From NCBI GenBank assembly GCA_040757115.1, contig JBFLYA010000067.1:1-18325 (forward strand): a stretch of DNA of 18,325 nucleotides, written 5' to 3'. Below are positions 1-6,980 of the stretch, piece after piece; positions within the stretch are counted from its first letter, which is position 1, and the number at the start of each line of letters is the position of its first letter. Both the position numbers and the translations under genes were made by a program. The stretch is from a bacterium (GTDB lineage: Bacteria > UBA9089 > CG2-30-40-21 > SBAY01). A model generated the notes under the pieces. That model saw nothing but the letters and a program-made list of their open reading frames with translations. It was not told the origin of the DNA and ran no database searches.

Positions 1-2
1 CA

Positions 3-710
3 TTCTGGGGATTCAAAAGCCATGCTGCCTTCCAACAAACCCAATTCGGAGTTGTTAATATTAACGAACAAACTACTCCTGGCAATACTCCGGATGTTAA
101 GGCCTTCTTTTCAGTTATTAAACCAATTACTAATACTCTCAACTTAACTATCAAGACCTTTTTGGCTGATGCTGCCTATGACGCCTGGTATGTCTATCAA
201 TATATTGCCAAAGGTGGTGGTGTTGCCTTTATACCTTTAAATACTCGGGGTCATAAAATCCTTCAACATTCCTTTGGTAAAAACGGTCGTCTTCTTTGCC
301 AGGATAACCGTGAAATGGATAATGGTGGAGCCTGGTTTGATAAACAAAAACAGCATCGACGACAAAAATTTATCTGCCCTCTTATTAATCCTAAAACAGG
401 TAAGAGAAAACCTGGTCAAAAATGCCGCTGCAACCACCCCAACTGGCAAAAGAAAGGCTGTACTCAATACATCAACCTTGACGATGTTGAAAATGCACGC
501 TTTGCCATTGATAGAGAATCTAAACTATTTAAACAAACTTACAAACATAGAACTCTGGCAGAAAGAGGGTTTTCCATTCTTAAAGATTATGCTATTGAAA
601 AACCTATCTCTCGTAATCTAAACTCTATTGCCAACATCTATACCCTTGCTTATGCTCTAATGAATGCCAAAGTAATCCTTCAGGCAAAAGAAAAAACTTC
701 ATCTGTGTAA
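3..710 (+). CDS. DDE-type transposase, C-terminal part (cut by window start)
   Basis: The reading frame is open from base 3 to the TAA at 708-710, so the gene begins before the window. A TTG at 162 lies inside the frame and is probably not the real start. The visible protein has the layout of DDE_Tnp_1-type (IS4/IS5/IS1182-like) transposases. Near its start is a WGFKSHAAF segment like the GxKxH region. LADAAYD at about 159-179 supplies the second catalytic Asp, and LAERGFSILKDY at about 556-594 supplies the catalytic Glu. Between them lies a cysteine-rich insertion (CP...C.C...C, about 378-461) that could bind zinc. The first catalytic Asp should lie upstream of the window. The C-terminus ends in a hydrophobic helix, as is usual. 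The right end of the insertion sequence cannot be placed because its left end is missing. The exact IS family is uncertain. Confidence 0.85.
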   Translation, partial: FWGFKSHAAFQQTQFGVVNINEQTTPGNTPDVKAFFSVIKPITNTLNLTIKTFLADAAYDAWYVYQYIAKGGGVAFIPLNTRGHKILQHSFGKNGRLLCQDNREMDNGGAWFDKQKQHRRQKFICPLINPKTGKRKPGQKCRCNHPNWQKKGCTQYINLDDVENARFAIDRESKLFKQTYKHRTLAERGFSILKDYAIEKPISRNLNSIANIYTLAYALMNAKVILQAKEKTSSV

Positions 711-1056
711 ATTTATCTCTCTTTTCACTTACTATCTTCTTTAGTTCGATACTCTAACTGTGTCTCTATTACATTTATTACATAATTAAATACCCCTTTC
801 TACTTCTCTTCTGCTCCATCTATCCATCTTTTATCCATCCTAAGATTTATTCCTTTTTAATACACCTCCCCTTTTGAAACCTAACCTCAATGTTTATAAT
901 GTGTTATATATATCTACCTCACCTCCTAAACACCCCCAAAATCTACCCTCTTAATATTATAGTCCCTTGATTTTACAGAGGTTAATAGGTCCGACCCTCA
1001 TCTCGTAACTATTTAGCCACAGATGGACACAGATGAAACACTGATTTTTTTTGTAA
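711..1056. other. Non-coding stretch after the transposase, with a CACAGAT-type repeat
   Basis: No convincing gene is seen. The plus strand is pyrimidine-rich. The right end of the insertion sequence presumably lies here but cannot be identified. At about 1013-1042 there is a copy of a dispersed repeat (TTAGCCACAGATGGACACAG followed by ATGAAACACTGA). It recurs in variant form at 4354-4380 and inverted at 4553-4578. Confidence 0.6.
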
Positions 1057-1197
1057 CTATTCACCACGAAGAGCACGAAGGTCACGAAGATTGGACAAGA
1101 CAAATCTTTTTATGCCTTCTTTCAATCTTTCTACATTGAAATTTATCAACAAGCCAACTTTGATATTTGCTAACTTTATTAGATATTTCATCAAATT
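1057..1197 (-). pseudogene. GxxExxY (PDDEXK_3-like) C-terminal remnant
   Basis: On the minus strand a short frame (ATG at 1189-1191, TAG at 1057-1059) encodes MKYLIKLANIKVGLLINFN followed by VERLKEGIKRFVLSN. This matches the characteristic C-terminus of GxxExxY proteins, which end in a GLLINFNV...L.GI.R.V pattern. The N-terminal two thirds, including the nuclease-like core, are absent, and an in-frame stop at 1198-1200 precedes the fragment. The reading frame then runs into the CACGAAG array, giving an LRDLRALRGE tail. I treat it as a broken gene. Identification rests on recalled family consensus, not a search. Confidence 0.7.
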
Positions 1198-1230
1198 TCA
1201 CTTCGTGCTCTCCCTGCCCTTCGTGGTTTA
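1061..1230. repeat. Inverted CACGAAG-heptad arrays flanking a gene remnant
   Basis: The left arm at 1061-1090 contains CACCACGAAG, GCACGAAG and TCACGAAG units. The right arm at about 1200-1230 contains the complementary CTTCGTG units (CTTCGTGCTC and CCTTCGTGGTTTA). The arms face each other and enclose a decayed GxxExxY fragment. A related right arm occurs at 4583-4620. Confidence 0.75.
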
Positions 1231-1275
1231 ATCTCTTTTAGTCTATCCTCACCATAACCCTTAATTCTTCTATCT

Positions 1276-4197
1276 TCATCTCTCTCCATGCAAAATAAAT
1301 GGTGCCCAGTAGAAGGGGTTAGGGTATTTTTTCTTTATCTCATTGCGGGCGAGTCTTAATGCCTCTCCTCGGGTCTTACCCTGTTTCAGGTGTTGATAAA
1401 ATAACTCCATATACTCTCCAGTCTCTTTTGATGCTACCTCCCAGAGGCTTACGAGAACACTCCTTGCTCCTGCGTGTTGAAATGCCCTGGCAAAGTTCAC
1501 TACTCCCTCACCTTCCATTACCTTTCCTCTGCCAGTGAGACAGGCTGAGAGAACCACTATGTCCGCATCCAGGCTTAGCCCTAATACCTCGGTTAAGGTC
1601 AGAAATCCATCATCTTCTCCCTTGTTTTCAACTTGTCCAAGGAGTAAGAAGGGTTCTTTTATGCCCTGCACCTTACCTGGTAAATCAGCATGGGTGGCAA
1701 AGTGGAGATAACGATAGTTTTTGAGTGTAGCCTTACGCAGGTTTGTCTCATTGGCATAGATATTTAATAAAACATCAGGGGGTTCTGATTTTACACCAAA
1801 AAGTCCTGCAATTGCTCTGACCTCGTCCTCTGTCTCAGGAAGTGGAATGAAAAACATCCCTTTGCCTTCTTTATCATCCTTACTTGTTTTTCCCCACTCT
1901 CGTCTTGTCGCAAGTCCTCGATAGGCATATTGGGCCAGATTCTGGGTCAGCAAGGTAGGTTGTGGTTGCCCTTTTTTATAAGCGATGTAACGAGGGTCAT
2001 TCTTATCATAAATGGGATTCCCAAGGGCAAATAAGATTTTAGAAGCCTGAGATGGTTTGAGCATACGGTTTAAGGCAAGGATTGATGCTGATTGGCAATA
2101 TGTTGTCTTATACTTATCACCTACATAAAGGCTATCTCGATAATCCTTTCCTGTGCTTATTACCAGTGCCTCAAAGGGAAGTAGTCCTAATATGCCATCA
2201 GGGATGATAATAATCTCTTTATCGGGTGATATGCCTTTTAATGCATCTTCTAAGAGAAGACAATAGAGGCTTTGACCAAGGAAGGGAGAAAAATCTTCTT
2301 GGGTATATGGGCTTTGCAAGGGCAAGACAAACTCCTCAACCAATGCCTCTATCCCTTCTTTATCTTTGGGAATCTTTATCAGTCTCTCTACCTTTCCTTT
2401 ACTCACCACAAAGAGATATGTGGCATCATCGCATATAGCATACTCCAGAAGAATCTCATTCTCCTTTAGAGGTAATTCCTCAACCGGAATAGGTTTTGGG
2501 TAATTTAGGCTGGCATAGCGTGGGTATTCCCTTCTCATATTTGAGATAAGCACATCAAGTTCCTTCTTTAAAGTTTCCTTCCTCTTTACCCATTCCTTAA
2601 ACACATCCTCACCCTTTGTATACATCTGTGTCCATTGCTCTTCTATGGCAGAGAGTCTATTCAGGATGTCTTCCTCTTTGTTTTTTATCTCAGGAGGTAG
2701 TTCTGACTTAAAGTATCCTCTAACTGATTCGGCGATTGCCTCAAGCAAAACCCTTGCCCTGGTTGATTCAGCAAAGTAAAAGCTCGTGGATAAGAGGTCT
2801 TTGCCATAAGGCTTAAACCTTTCATCTATTGTTTCTCCCGTGATTACCCTTTCTGAGAGGGTAGAGATAAGCCCTTTATATGACCTGATTCTTCCACCAT
2901 AATAACCTGCCCCAAAGAATCCTGCTTTCTCTCCTTTGATTCTCGCTCTCATTTCCTCAGAGATGGATACTGCCTGAAGGAATTCAGCTGATGCCTCCTT
3001 GAATTTACCCATCCCTTTTAATCCCAGACCATTCTGGGTATAAACCTGGATACGATATGGGTCAGCAGTATTCCATTTTGGTGCCATTTCCTTAAGGAGG
3101 TTTAATGCCTCATTATGCCTTCCGGTAGCAATATAAAGCTCAACAAAACCAGATCTTCCTTTTGCCTCACTGAAATACTTTTCAGCCTCTTTATATCTTT
3201 TTTGAGATAGGTAAATATCACCAATATTATTCAGGCTTATGGCGATATCCTGAGGAATATTGAGTTCTTTTCTTATCTTCAATGCCTCCTCAAAGTAGCT
3301 TAATGCCTTCTCATACTGACCAAGGAAGTAGTAAACATAACCGATATTATTCAGGCTTGTGGCGATATCCTGAGGGATATTGAGTTCTCTATATATCTTC
3401 AATGCCTCCTCATAGTAGTTCAATGCCTTTTCATACTGACCAAGGGAGGAGTAAACAGCACCGATATTATTCAGGCTTGTGGCGATATACTGAGGGATAT
3501 TGAGTTGTCTTCTTATCTTCAATGCCTCTTCATAGTAGTTCAATGCCTTTTCATACTGACCAAGGGAGTCGTAAACAAGACCGATATCATTCAGGCTTAT
3601 GGCTATATACTGAGGGATATTGAGTTGTCTTACTATCTTCAATGCCTCCTCATAGTAGTTCAATGCCTTATCATACTGACCAAGGTGGTGGTAAACAAGA
3701 CCGATATTATTCAGGCTTATGGCTATATACTGAGGGATATTGAGTTCTCTATATATCTTCAATGCCTCCTCCAAGTAGTTTAATGCCTTTTCATACTGAC
3801 CAAGGGAGCAATAAACAAAACCGATATTATTCAGGCTTGTGGCGATAGATTCTGGTGATAGATTGTTTTCTCTTTTTATCTTCAGTGCCTCCTCATAGTA
3901 GTTCAATGCCTTCTCATACTGACCAAGGGAGTTGTATACATAACCGATATCATTGAGATTTGCCGTAATAACCCGAAGATGATTTAAATCACGACAAATT
4001 TTTAATGACCTTTCATAATACGCCAGTGCTTCCTGATACCTTCCATATTTCTTTGCTTCCTTTCCCTGATTGTAAAGTCTTAGTGCTTTGTAAAGTCTTA
4101 GTGCTTCATCTACTGACTGTGAAAAGGTATTTCCCCAACACCCTATTACAAACAAAGCAATGAATAAAATGAATAAAGTAATTATTTTTCTCTTCAT
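1276..4197 (-). CDS. TPR-CHAT lipoprotein, caspase-like peptidase
   Basis: This 973-aa protein begins with a hydrophobic signal ending in lipobox VIGC (Cys20), so it is predicted to be exported and lipidated. Residues about 43-348 form eight tetratricopeptide-like units. Five in the middle (residues 118-317) are exact 40-residue units of the kinesin-light-chain type. Residues about 415-590 are a helical linker. Residues about 600-973 form a CHAT domain, including IIPDGILGLLPFEAL, LHFATHA and VVLSACLTG. The expected catalytic His (His836, or His832) and Cys886 are both present, so it should be an active cysteine peptidase. The start has a good AAGGAGG site at 4208-4214, ten bases from the ATG. 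It is the last gene of the minus-strand cluster and is separated from the DUF4384 gene by a repeat-rich leader. The substrate is unknown. The TPR part probably recognises partner proteins. Confidence 0.93.
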   Translation of the reverse strand: MKRKIITLFILFIALFVIGCWGNTFSQSVDEALRLYKALRLYNQGKEAKKYGRYQEALAYYERSLKICRDLNHLRVITANLNDIGYVYNSLGQYEKALNYYEEALKIKRENNLSPESIATSLNNIGFVYCSLGQYEKALNYLEEALKIYRELNIPQYIAISLNNIGLVYHHLGQYDKALNYYEEALKIVRQLNIPQYIAISLNDIGLVYDSLGQYEKALNYYEEALKIRRQLNIPQYIATSLNNIGAVYSSLGQYEKALNYYEEALKIYRELNIPQDIATSLNNIGYVYYFLGQYEKALSYFEEALKIRKELNIPQDIAISLNNIGDIYLSQKRYKEAEKYFSEAKGRSGFVELYIATGRHNEALNLLKEMAPKWNTADPYRIQVYTQNGLGLKGMGKFKEASAEFLQAVSISEEMRARIKGEKAGFFGAGYYGGRIRSYKGLISTLSERVITGETIDERFKPYGKDLLSTSFYFAESTRARVLLEAIAESVRGYFKSELPPEIKNKEEDILNRLSAIEEQWTQMYTKGEDVFKEWVKRKETLKKELDVLISNMRREYPRYASLNYPKPIPVEELPLKENEILLEYAICDDATYLFVVSKGKVERLIKIPKDKEGIEALVEEFVLPLQSPYTQEDFSPFLGQSLYCLLLEDALKGISPDKEIIIIPDGILGLLPFEALVISTGKDYRDSLYVGDKYKTTYCQSASILALNRMLKPSQASKILFALGNPIYDKNDPRYIAYKKGQPQPTLLTQNLAQYAYRGLATRREWGKTSKDDKEGKGMFFIPLPETEDEVRAIAGLFGVKSEPPDVLLNIYANETNLRKATLKNYRYLHFATHADLPGKVQGIKEPFLLLGQVENKGEDDGFLTLTEVLGLSLDADIVVLSACLTGRGKVMEGEGVVNFARAFQHAGARSVLVSLWEVASKETGEYMELFYQHLKQGKTRGEALRLARNEIKKKYPNPFYWAPFILHGER
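3247..3846 (-). repeat. Five tandem 120-bp coding repeats (TPR units)
   Basis: Within the TPR-CHAT gene, five consecutive 120-bp units encode residues 118-317. They have the consensus IA.SLNNIG.VY..LGQYEKALNYYEEALKI.R.LNIPQ. Diverged units flank them on both sides (about 4000-3847 and 3246-3150). Nucleotide identity between units is high by eye. Differences concentrate at a few codons: the residue after NIG, the two residues after VY, and the residues after EALKI. Confidence 0.9.
4071..4106 (-). repeat. 18-bp perfect tandem duplication
   Basis: TGTAAAGTCTTAGTGCTT occurs twice in direct succession at 4071-4088 and 4089-4106. It creates the ALRLYKALRLYN duplication just after the lipoprotein signal of the TPR-CHAT protein. 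The reading frame is kept. Confidence 0.9.
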
Positions 4198-4207
4198 TTT
4201 TTTATAA

Positions 4208-4214
4208 CCTCCTT
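4208..4214 (-). promoter_or_regulatory. Shine-Dalgarno site of the TPR-CHAT gene
   Basis: AAGGAGG on the minus strand, ten bases before the ATG at 4195-4197. It supports the chosen start, which also preserves a full lipoprotein signal. Confidence 0.85.
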
Positions 4215-4235
4215 ATAAAAGTAGCCATTTCCAGA

Positions 4236-4325
4236 GTGGAAAAGTTTCCACCTGTGCGGTTAGATTAACCTTCCTCACATCTTTTAAAACCACGAACGAC
4301 CCACAAGTGGGTACCCCGGAAGGGG
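4236..4325 (-). other. Cluster of four short perfect hairpins upstream of the TPR-CHAT gene
   Basis: Four small inverted repeats follow one another in the leader. They are GTGGAAA/TTTCCAC (4236-4251, two-base loop), GGTTA/TAACC (4258-4270), ACCCAC/GTGGGT (4299-4312, AA loop) and CCCC/GGGG (4314-4325, with a GGAA loop of the GNRA type on the plus strand). They may form a structured 5' leader of the CHAT mRNA or be part of the dispersed repeats around them. None has a T-tract typical of an intrinsic terminator. Confidence 0.5.
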
Positions 4326-4353
4326 ATGAAGAATTATAAACCAAATCGTAACT

Positions 4354-4578
4354 ATTCAGCCACAGATGGACACGGATGAAACACGGAAAAATCGGTGAGG
4401 CGTGTTCGGTATCCGTGTCTGTAATCAGGCTGAAGGCTGAAGGGCTTTTCTTCTTCTAACTTCCACCTTCCTTAATCCCCCGCCAGCGGGGGACATCTAT
4501 CTCTACCCTCTGCTTTCTCGCCCCTTGCATCTTGTCTTCTACTATCTGCTATTTATCCGTGTTAATCTGTGGCTGAAT
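4354..4578. repeat. Inverted CACAGAT/CACGGAT repeat pair
   Basis: ATTCAGCCACAGATGGACAC at 4354-4373 (continuing GGATGAA) faces its complement at 4553-4578 (TTATCCGTGTTAATCTGTGG, continuing CTGAAT). The 26-bp arms differ at about three positions. Between them are a simple GGCTGAAGGCTGAAGGG run and a perfect hairpin TCCCCCGC/GCGGGGGA at 4476-4493. No gene is seen in 4198-4735. Confidence 0.75.
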
Positions 4579-4582
4579 AATT

Positions 4583-4620
4583 ACATTTTCTTCGTGGTCT
4601 TCGTGCCCTTCGTGGTTTAT
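4583..4620. repeat. CACGAAG heptad array, right arm
   Basis: TTCTTCGTGGTCTTCGTGCC followed by CTTCGTGGTTTAT is the complement of CACGAAG units and resembles the right arm at 1200-1230. A short partner, AAACCACGAA, lies at about 4287-4296 in inverse orientation. The whole intergenic block therefore looks like one heptad-bounded unit with a second repeat nested inside. Confidence 0.6.
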
Positions 4621-4666
4621 CTTAATCGCATTAGTGACCATCCTATTGGTTAAATATAGCAAGATT

Positions 4667-4686
4667 ATAACCATTATAATGGTTAT
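4667..4686. promoter_or_regulatory. Perfect 20-bp palindrome (operator-like or weak terminator)
   Basis: ATAACCATTA is followed directly by its exact reverse complement. It sits about 50 bases past the stop of the DUF4384 gene (4736) in the direction of transcription. It has no T-tract and is AT-rich, so it is a weak terminator candidate. It could instead be a dimeric regulator site ahead of the TPR-CHAT gene. Confidence 0.4.
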
Positions 4687-4735
4687 TTGTCAAGTTAAAT
4701 CGCAACCACCAGTAGCTATTTTCATTTTTTTTCAC

Positions 4736-5530
4736 TCATCTATGCTTAAATTGATACATTCCGAATACCAGACCTGGTAATTTATCTGTTACCTGGTCAT
4801 TATGAATTAAGTGCGAAACGAGTTTTTCTGTCAAATCTCTTTTGTAAGTCAGTTCTCTTTCTGCATTCAGTCTGGCAGTTAATTCTTCCAGTCCCTCCTG
4901 TCTCCACCTTGAAGCTACCAGGTATATCTTCTCTGTCCCGGGTATATCGTCTAAGGAAAACCAATTAGCGTCATTGGGAATTCGTAGTGGTCCTGGTGGT
5001 ATAGGATTAGGTGTTGGGATATCTTTACCTGGAAAGAGTTGTTTTAAGACTCCAGAGCTATTTAATTGAAAGATATAGAGATAACAATAGTCAGATGCAT
5101 AAGTTGTCAGGTAATAAGGGTCATTGCTGGTTAGGATTAGGGTATCAGATGGAGTTTTAGCGGTAACAAATCTCTTTTGAGCAGGCAGGTAATGGAATTT
5201 GGAGTCAACCTTAAGTTCATCCATTAACAGGGAGTAGAGATTCTTTAGTGAGGCATCCTCGGGATTTGTCTTAAGCCTTTGGTTAAGTTTTGTTATGGCT
5301 GTATCGTAGTCTCCAGATACAATCATTTTATATATTTGTTCAGTGGAAACAGATGTGGTTTTCAGCCATTGTTTATTGACTGGTTTTGGTAATTTAAGGC
5401 TGGCTTTCTTAAGCCAATATCCTCCAGAGACTATGAGCAAAACAGCGATTGCTATTGGCAAGACGACTTTCATCATCAGCCTTTTTATTTTATCCCAGAA
5501 TATCATTTGCTGTAATGGAGTTCCAAACAT
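4736..5530 (-). CDS. Membrane-anchored TPR/DUF4384-like protein
   Basis: This 264-aa protein has a short basic N-terminus and one transmembrane helix at about residues 21-38. A TPR-like pair of helices follows at about 63-105 (EQIYKMIVSGDYDTAITKLN). Residues about 128-210 form a DUF4384-like domain, recognised by YCYLYIFQLNSSGVLKQLFPG, the Pro-rich middle and the PGTEKIYLVASR ending. DUF4384 domains are often found near or fused to caspase-like peptidases; their function is unknown. The predicted topology is N-in with the TPR and DUF4384 parts outside the cytoplasm. That places it in the same compartment as the TPR-CHAT lipoprotein encoded next. The Shine-Dalgarno sequence CAGGAGATA lies in the repeat starting at 5535, about eight bases from the ATG. 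It shares the DUF4384-like domain with the gene at 8705-9829. Confidence 0.85.
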   Translation of the reverse strand: MFGTPLQQMIFWDKIKRLMMKVVLPIAIAVLLIVSGGYWLKKASLKLPKPVNKQWLKTTSVSTEQIYKMIVSGDYDTAITKLNQRLKTNPEDASLKNLYSLLMDELKVDSKFHYLPAQKRFVTAKTPSDTLILTSNDPYYLTTYASDYCYLYIFQLNSSGVLKQLFPGKDIPTPNPIPPGPLRIPNDANWFSLDDIPGTEKIYLVASRWRQEGLEELTARLNAERELTYKRDLTEKLVSHLIHNDQVTDKLPGLVFGMYQFKHR

Positions 5531-5589
5531 AATAGTATCTCCTGATTGTAACTGTTCACCGCAGAGACACAGAGACGCAGAGAAGAAAA

Positions 5590-5838
5590 TTAAAATTTAT
5601 GGACGATACGCTTAATCCCATCCTTGATTTTCATCAGTGCAAGCTTTTGAGAACAGATTAATGTAACACTTTTAGCCATCTGAAGTGGAATCATGGTAAT
5701 CAGTTATCGGTAATCGGTTATCGGTGACCGATTACCTGATTACCGACCACCGATTACCCGATTACCTTATGGTCACCATGTCCTATGTATTACCATGATG
5801 TCCTCAATAATCTTTTCTGTTATCTGATTTATTTCCAT
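5590..5838 (-). pseudogene. GxxExxY gene remnant, copy 1 (N- and C-terminal ends only)
   Basis: On the minus strand ATG at 5836-5838 begins MEINQITEKIIEDIMVIHRT, which resembles the usual GxxExxY start (MEI..ITEKIIG.AIEVHR). It hits a TGA at 5773-5775. After about 100 bases of palindromic repeat, the frame VTLICSQKLALMKIKDGIKR followed by IVHKF ends with TAA at 5590-5592 and resembles the family C-terminus. The middle of the gene, including the nuclease-like core, is missing and seems replaced by the repeat at 5690-5799. This is clearly not a functional gene. Identification is from memory of the family consensus. Confidence 0.7.
5690..5799. repeat. Nested palindromic GATTACCG/CGGTAATC cluster (also at 6036-6145)
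   Basis: An outer 11-bp inverted pair ATCATGGTAAT (5690-5700) and ATTACCATGAT (5789-5799) encloses a run of repeated CGGTAATC, CGGTTATC, CGATTACC and GATTACCG units (about 5697-5767). On a single strand these could fold into several alternative hairpins. The cluster sits where the middle of the GxxExxY gene should be. The second copy is at 6036-6145. Confidence 0.8.
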
Positions 5839-5935
5839 ATCTTCTCTGTTCCTCTGCGTCTCTGCGGTGAATTACTATCTGTATCTCCTGATTGTAACTG
5901 TTCACCGCAGAGACACAGAGACGCAGAGAAGAAAA

Positions 5936-6184
5936 TTAAAATTTATGGACGATACGCTTAATCCCATCCTTGATTTTCATCAGTGCAAGCTTTTGAGAAC
6001 AGATTAATGTAACACTTTTAGCCATCTGAAGTGGAATCATGGTAATCAGTTATCGGTAATCGGTTATCGGTGACCGATTACCTGATTACCGACCACCGAT
6101 TACCCGATTACCTTATGGTCACCATGTCCTATGTATTACCATGATGTCCTCAATAATCTTTTCTGTTATCTGATTTATTTCCAT
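5936..6184 (-). pseudogene. GxxExxY gene remnant, copy 2
   Basis: This is an exact copy, 346 bases on, of the remnant at 5590-5838, with the same N-terminal and C-terminal fragments and the same internal palindromic insertion. It lies in the second unit of the tandem duplication. Confidence 0.7.
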
Positions 6185-6232
6185 ATCTTCTCTGTTCCTC
6201 TGCGTCTCTGCGGTGAATTACTATCGGAACGG

Positions 6233-6961
6233 TTACAAAAATAGTTTCTTAAATGCATCTTCTGTTTCAGCTCGTTGATAAAAGTGGTCGTCAGTAATTT
6301 TCAGTTCTGCTGAGCTAAAGATATCTACCCAGGTATTGACAATGTTTTTAAATTCCTTTCTTCCTGAGGCATTAACATAAAGACAATAAACCTCTGTATC
6401 TATGGGAAACCTTAAATCATCGGCATCCTGAAGTCTTGGTGGCCAGGGATACTGAATCATATCAGAAAAGATGATGATTGTATTACGATAATTACCTTCT
6501 TCTCTGTTTAAGAAGTGGGCGGTATGATATAAGGCACCTAAGATATCCGTTCCTTTATAAACCTCCTGGCGCCTGGTTAATTCTTGCACAGCTTTACTTA
6601 TCCTTGTCTTTTCTTGTATTGCCTGCAAGGTAGCTTCATTAAAGGTCTTTAGGGGAATCCTTACATCATCAATATCAAAGCCATGCTCATCAATCCCAAT
6701 CACGCAGAACTTATCACCAGGCTGAATCTGGTTTACTATCCGTCTAACCCAGGGGACGACCTCTGGCCAAAACATAGTGATTTGCCCTTGTGAGCTGTGC
6801 AAGGCAAAAGAATCTGTCTCATCTACTAAGACAATCACAAATCGGGGTTTTTCTGGTTGTTCCAATCCACCACATCCTGCTAATAACAGAAGAGGAATGC
6901 AGATACCTAATGTTGTTTTAACTATGGGCAGAAAACGATGGATTTGTGAAAAAGTCTTCAT
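6233..6961 (-). CDS. VWA-domain-like lipoprotein
   Basis: This 242-aa protein has a signal peptide ending in lipobox LAGC (Cys30), so it is probably lipidated outside the cytoplasm. The rest resembles a von Willebrand factor A fold. FVIVLVDETDSF (Asp47, Thr49, Ser51) corresponds to the DxSxS metal site, with Thr for the first Ser. KGTDILGALYHTAHFL supplies the MIDAS Thr (Thr138), and IIIFSDMIQY supplies the Asp (Asp167). The metal-binding set therefore looks nearly complete, suggesting divalent-cation-dependent protein binding. It starts 19 bases after the stop of the membrane coiled-coil gene and has a good AAGGAGG site at 6971-6977, so the two are probably cotranscribed. Its partner could be the coiled-coil protein or the TPR-CHAT protein; this is inference. 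Confidence 0.82.
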   Translation of the reverse strand: MKTFSQIHRFLPIVKTTLGICIPLLLLAGCGGLEQPEKPRFVIVLVDETDSFALHSSQGQITMFWPEVVPWVRRIVNQIQPGDKFCVIGIDEHGFDIDDVRIPLKTFNEATLQAIQEKTRISKAVQELTRRQEVYKGTDILGALYHTAHFLNREEGNYRNTIIIFSDMIQYPWPPRLQDADDLRFPIDTEVYCLYVNASGRKEFKNIVNTWVDIFSSAELKITDDHFYQRAETEDAFKKLFL

Positions 6962-6980
6962 TGGTGACTACCTCCTTTTT

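Larger units (their letters stand above)
5535..6225. repeat. Perfect 345-bp tandem duplication (5535-5879 and 5881-6225)
   Basis: Two copies with a 346-base period are identical base for base by eye; the match stops at 5534/5880 on one side and 5880/6226 on the other. Each copy fills the gap between the VWA gene stop and the DUF4384 gene start, and carries the DUF4384 Shine-Dalgarno sequence, so the second copy holds a duplicate ribosome site with no gene after it. Each copy is bounded by inverted arms: TTCACCGCAGAGACACAGAG continuing ACGCAGAG at 5555-5582, and CTCTGCGTCTCTGCGGTGAA at 5852-5871. In copy 2 these lie 346 bases further on. Each encloses a decayed GxxExxY gene. The identity implies a recent event, or an assembly artefact. 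Confidence 0.95.

Noticed and set aside
162-164. TTG as a true start of the transposase
   Set aside because: The frame is open to the window edge and upstream residues match the transposase core, so it is an internal codon.
3505-3783. Plus-strand reading frame across the TPR repeats
   Set aside because: It is the antisense of the 120-bp TPR units and is itself repetitive; it has no ribosome site, and the minus-strand gene explains it fully.
3247-3846. CRISPR-like direct repeats
   Set aside because: The 120-bp units are in-frame coding TPR repeats without spacer structure.
4476-4493. GC-rich hairpin as an intrinsic terminator
   Set aside because: It is a perfect stem but has no T-tract on either side, and it sits within repeat-type DNA.
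5343-5615. Plus-strand reading frame from the DUF4384 gene into the repeat
   Set aside because: It is antisense to a well-supported gene and ends inside a dispersed repeat.
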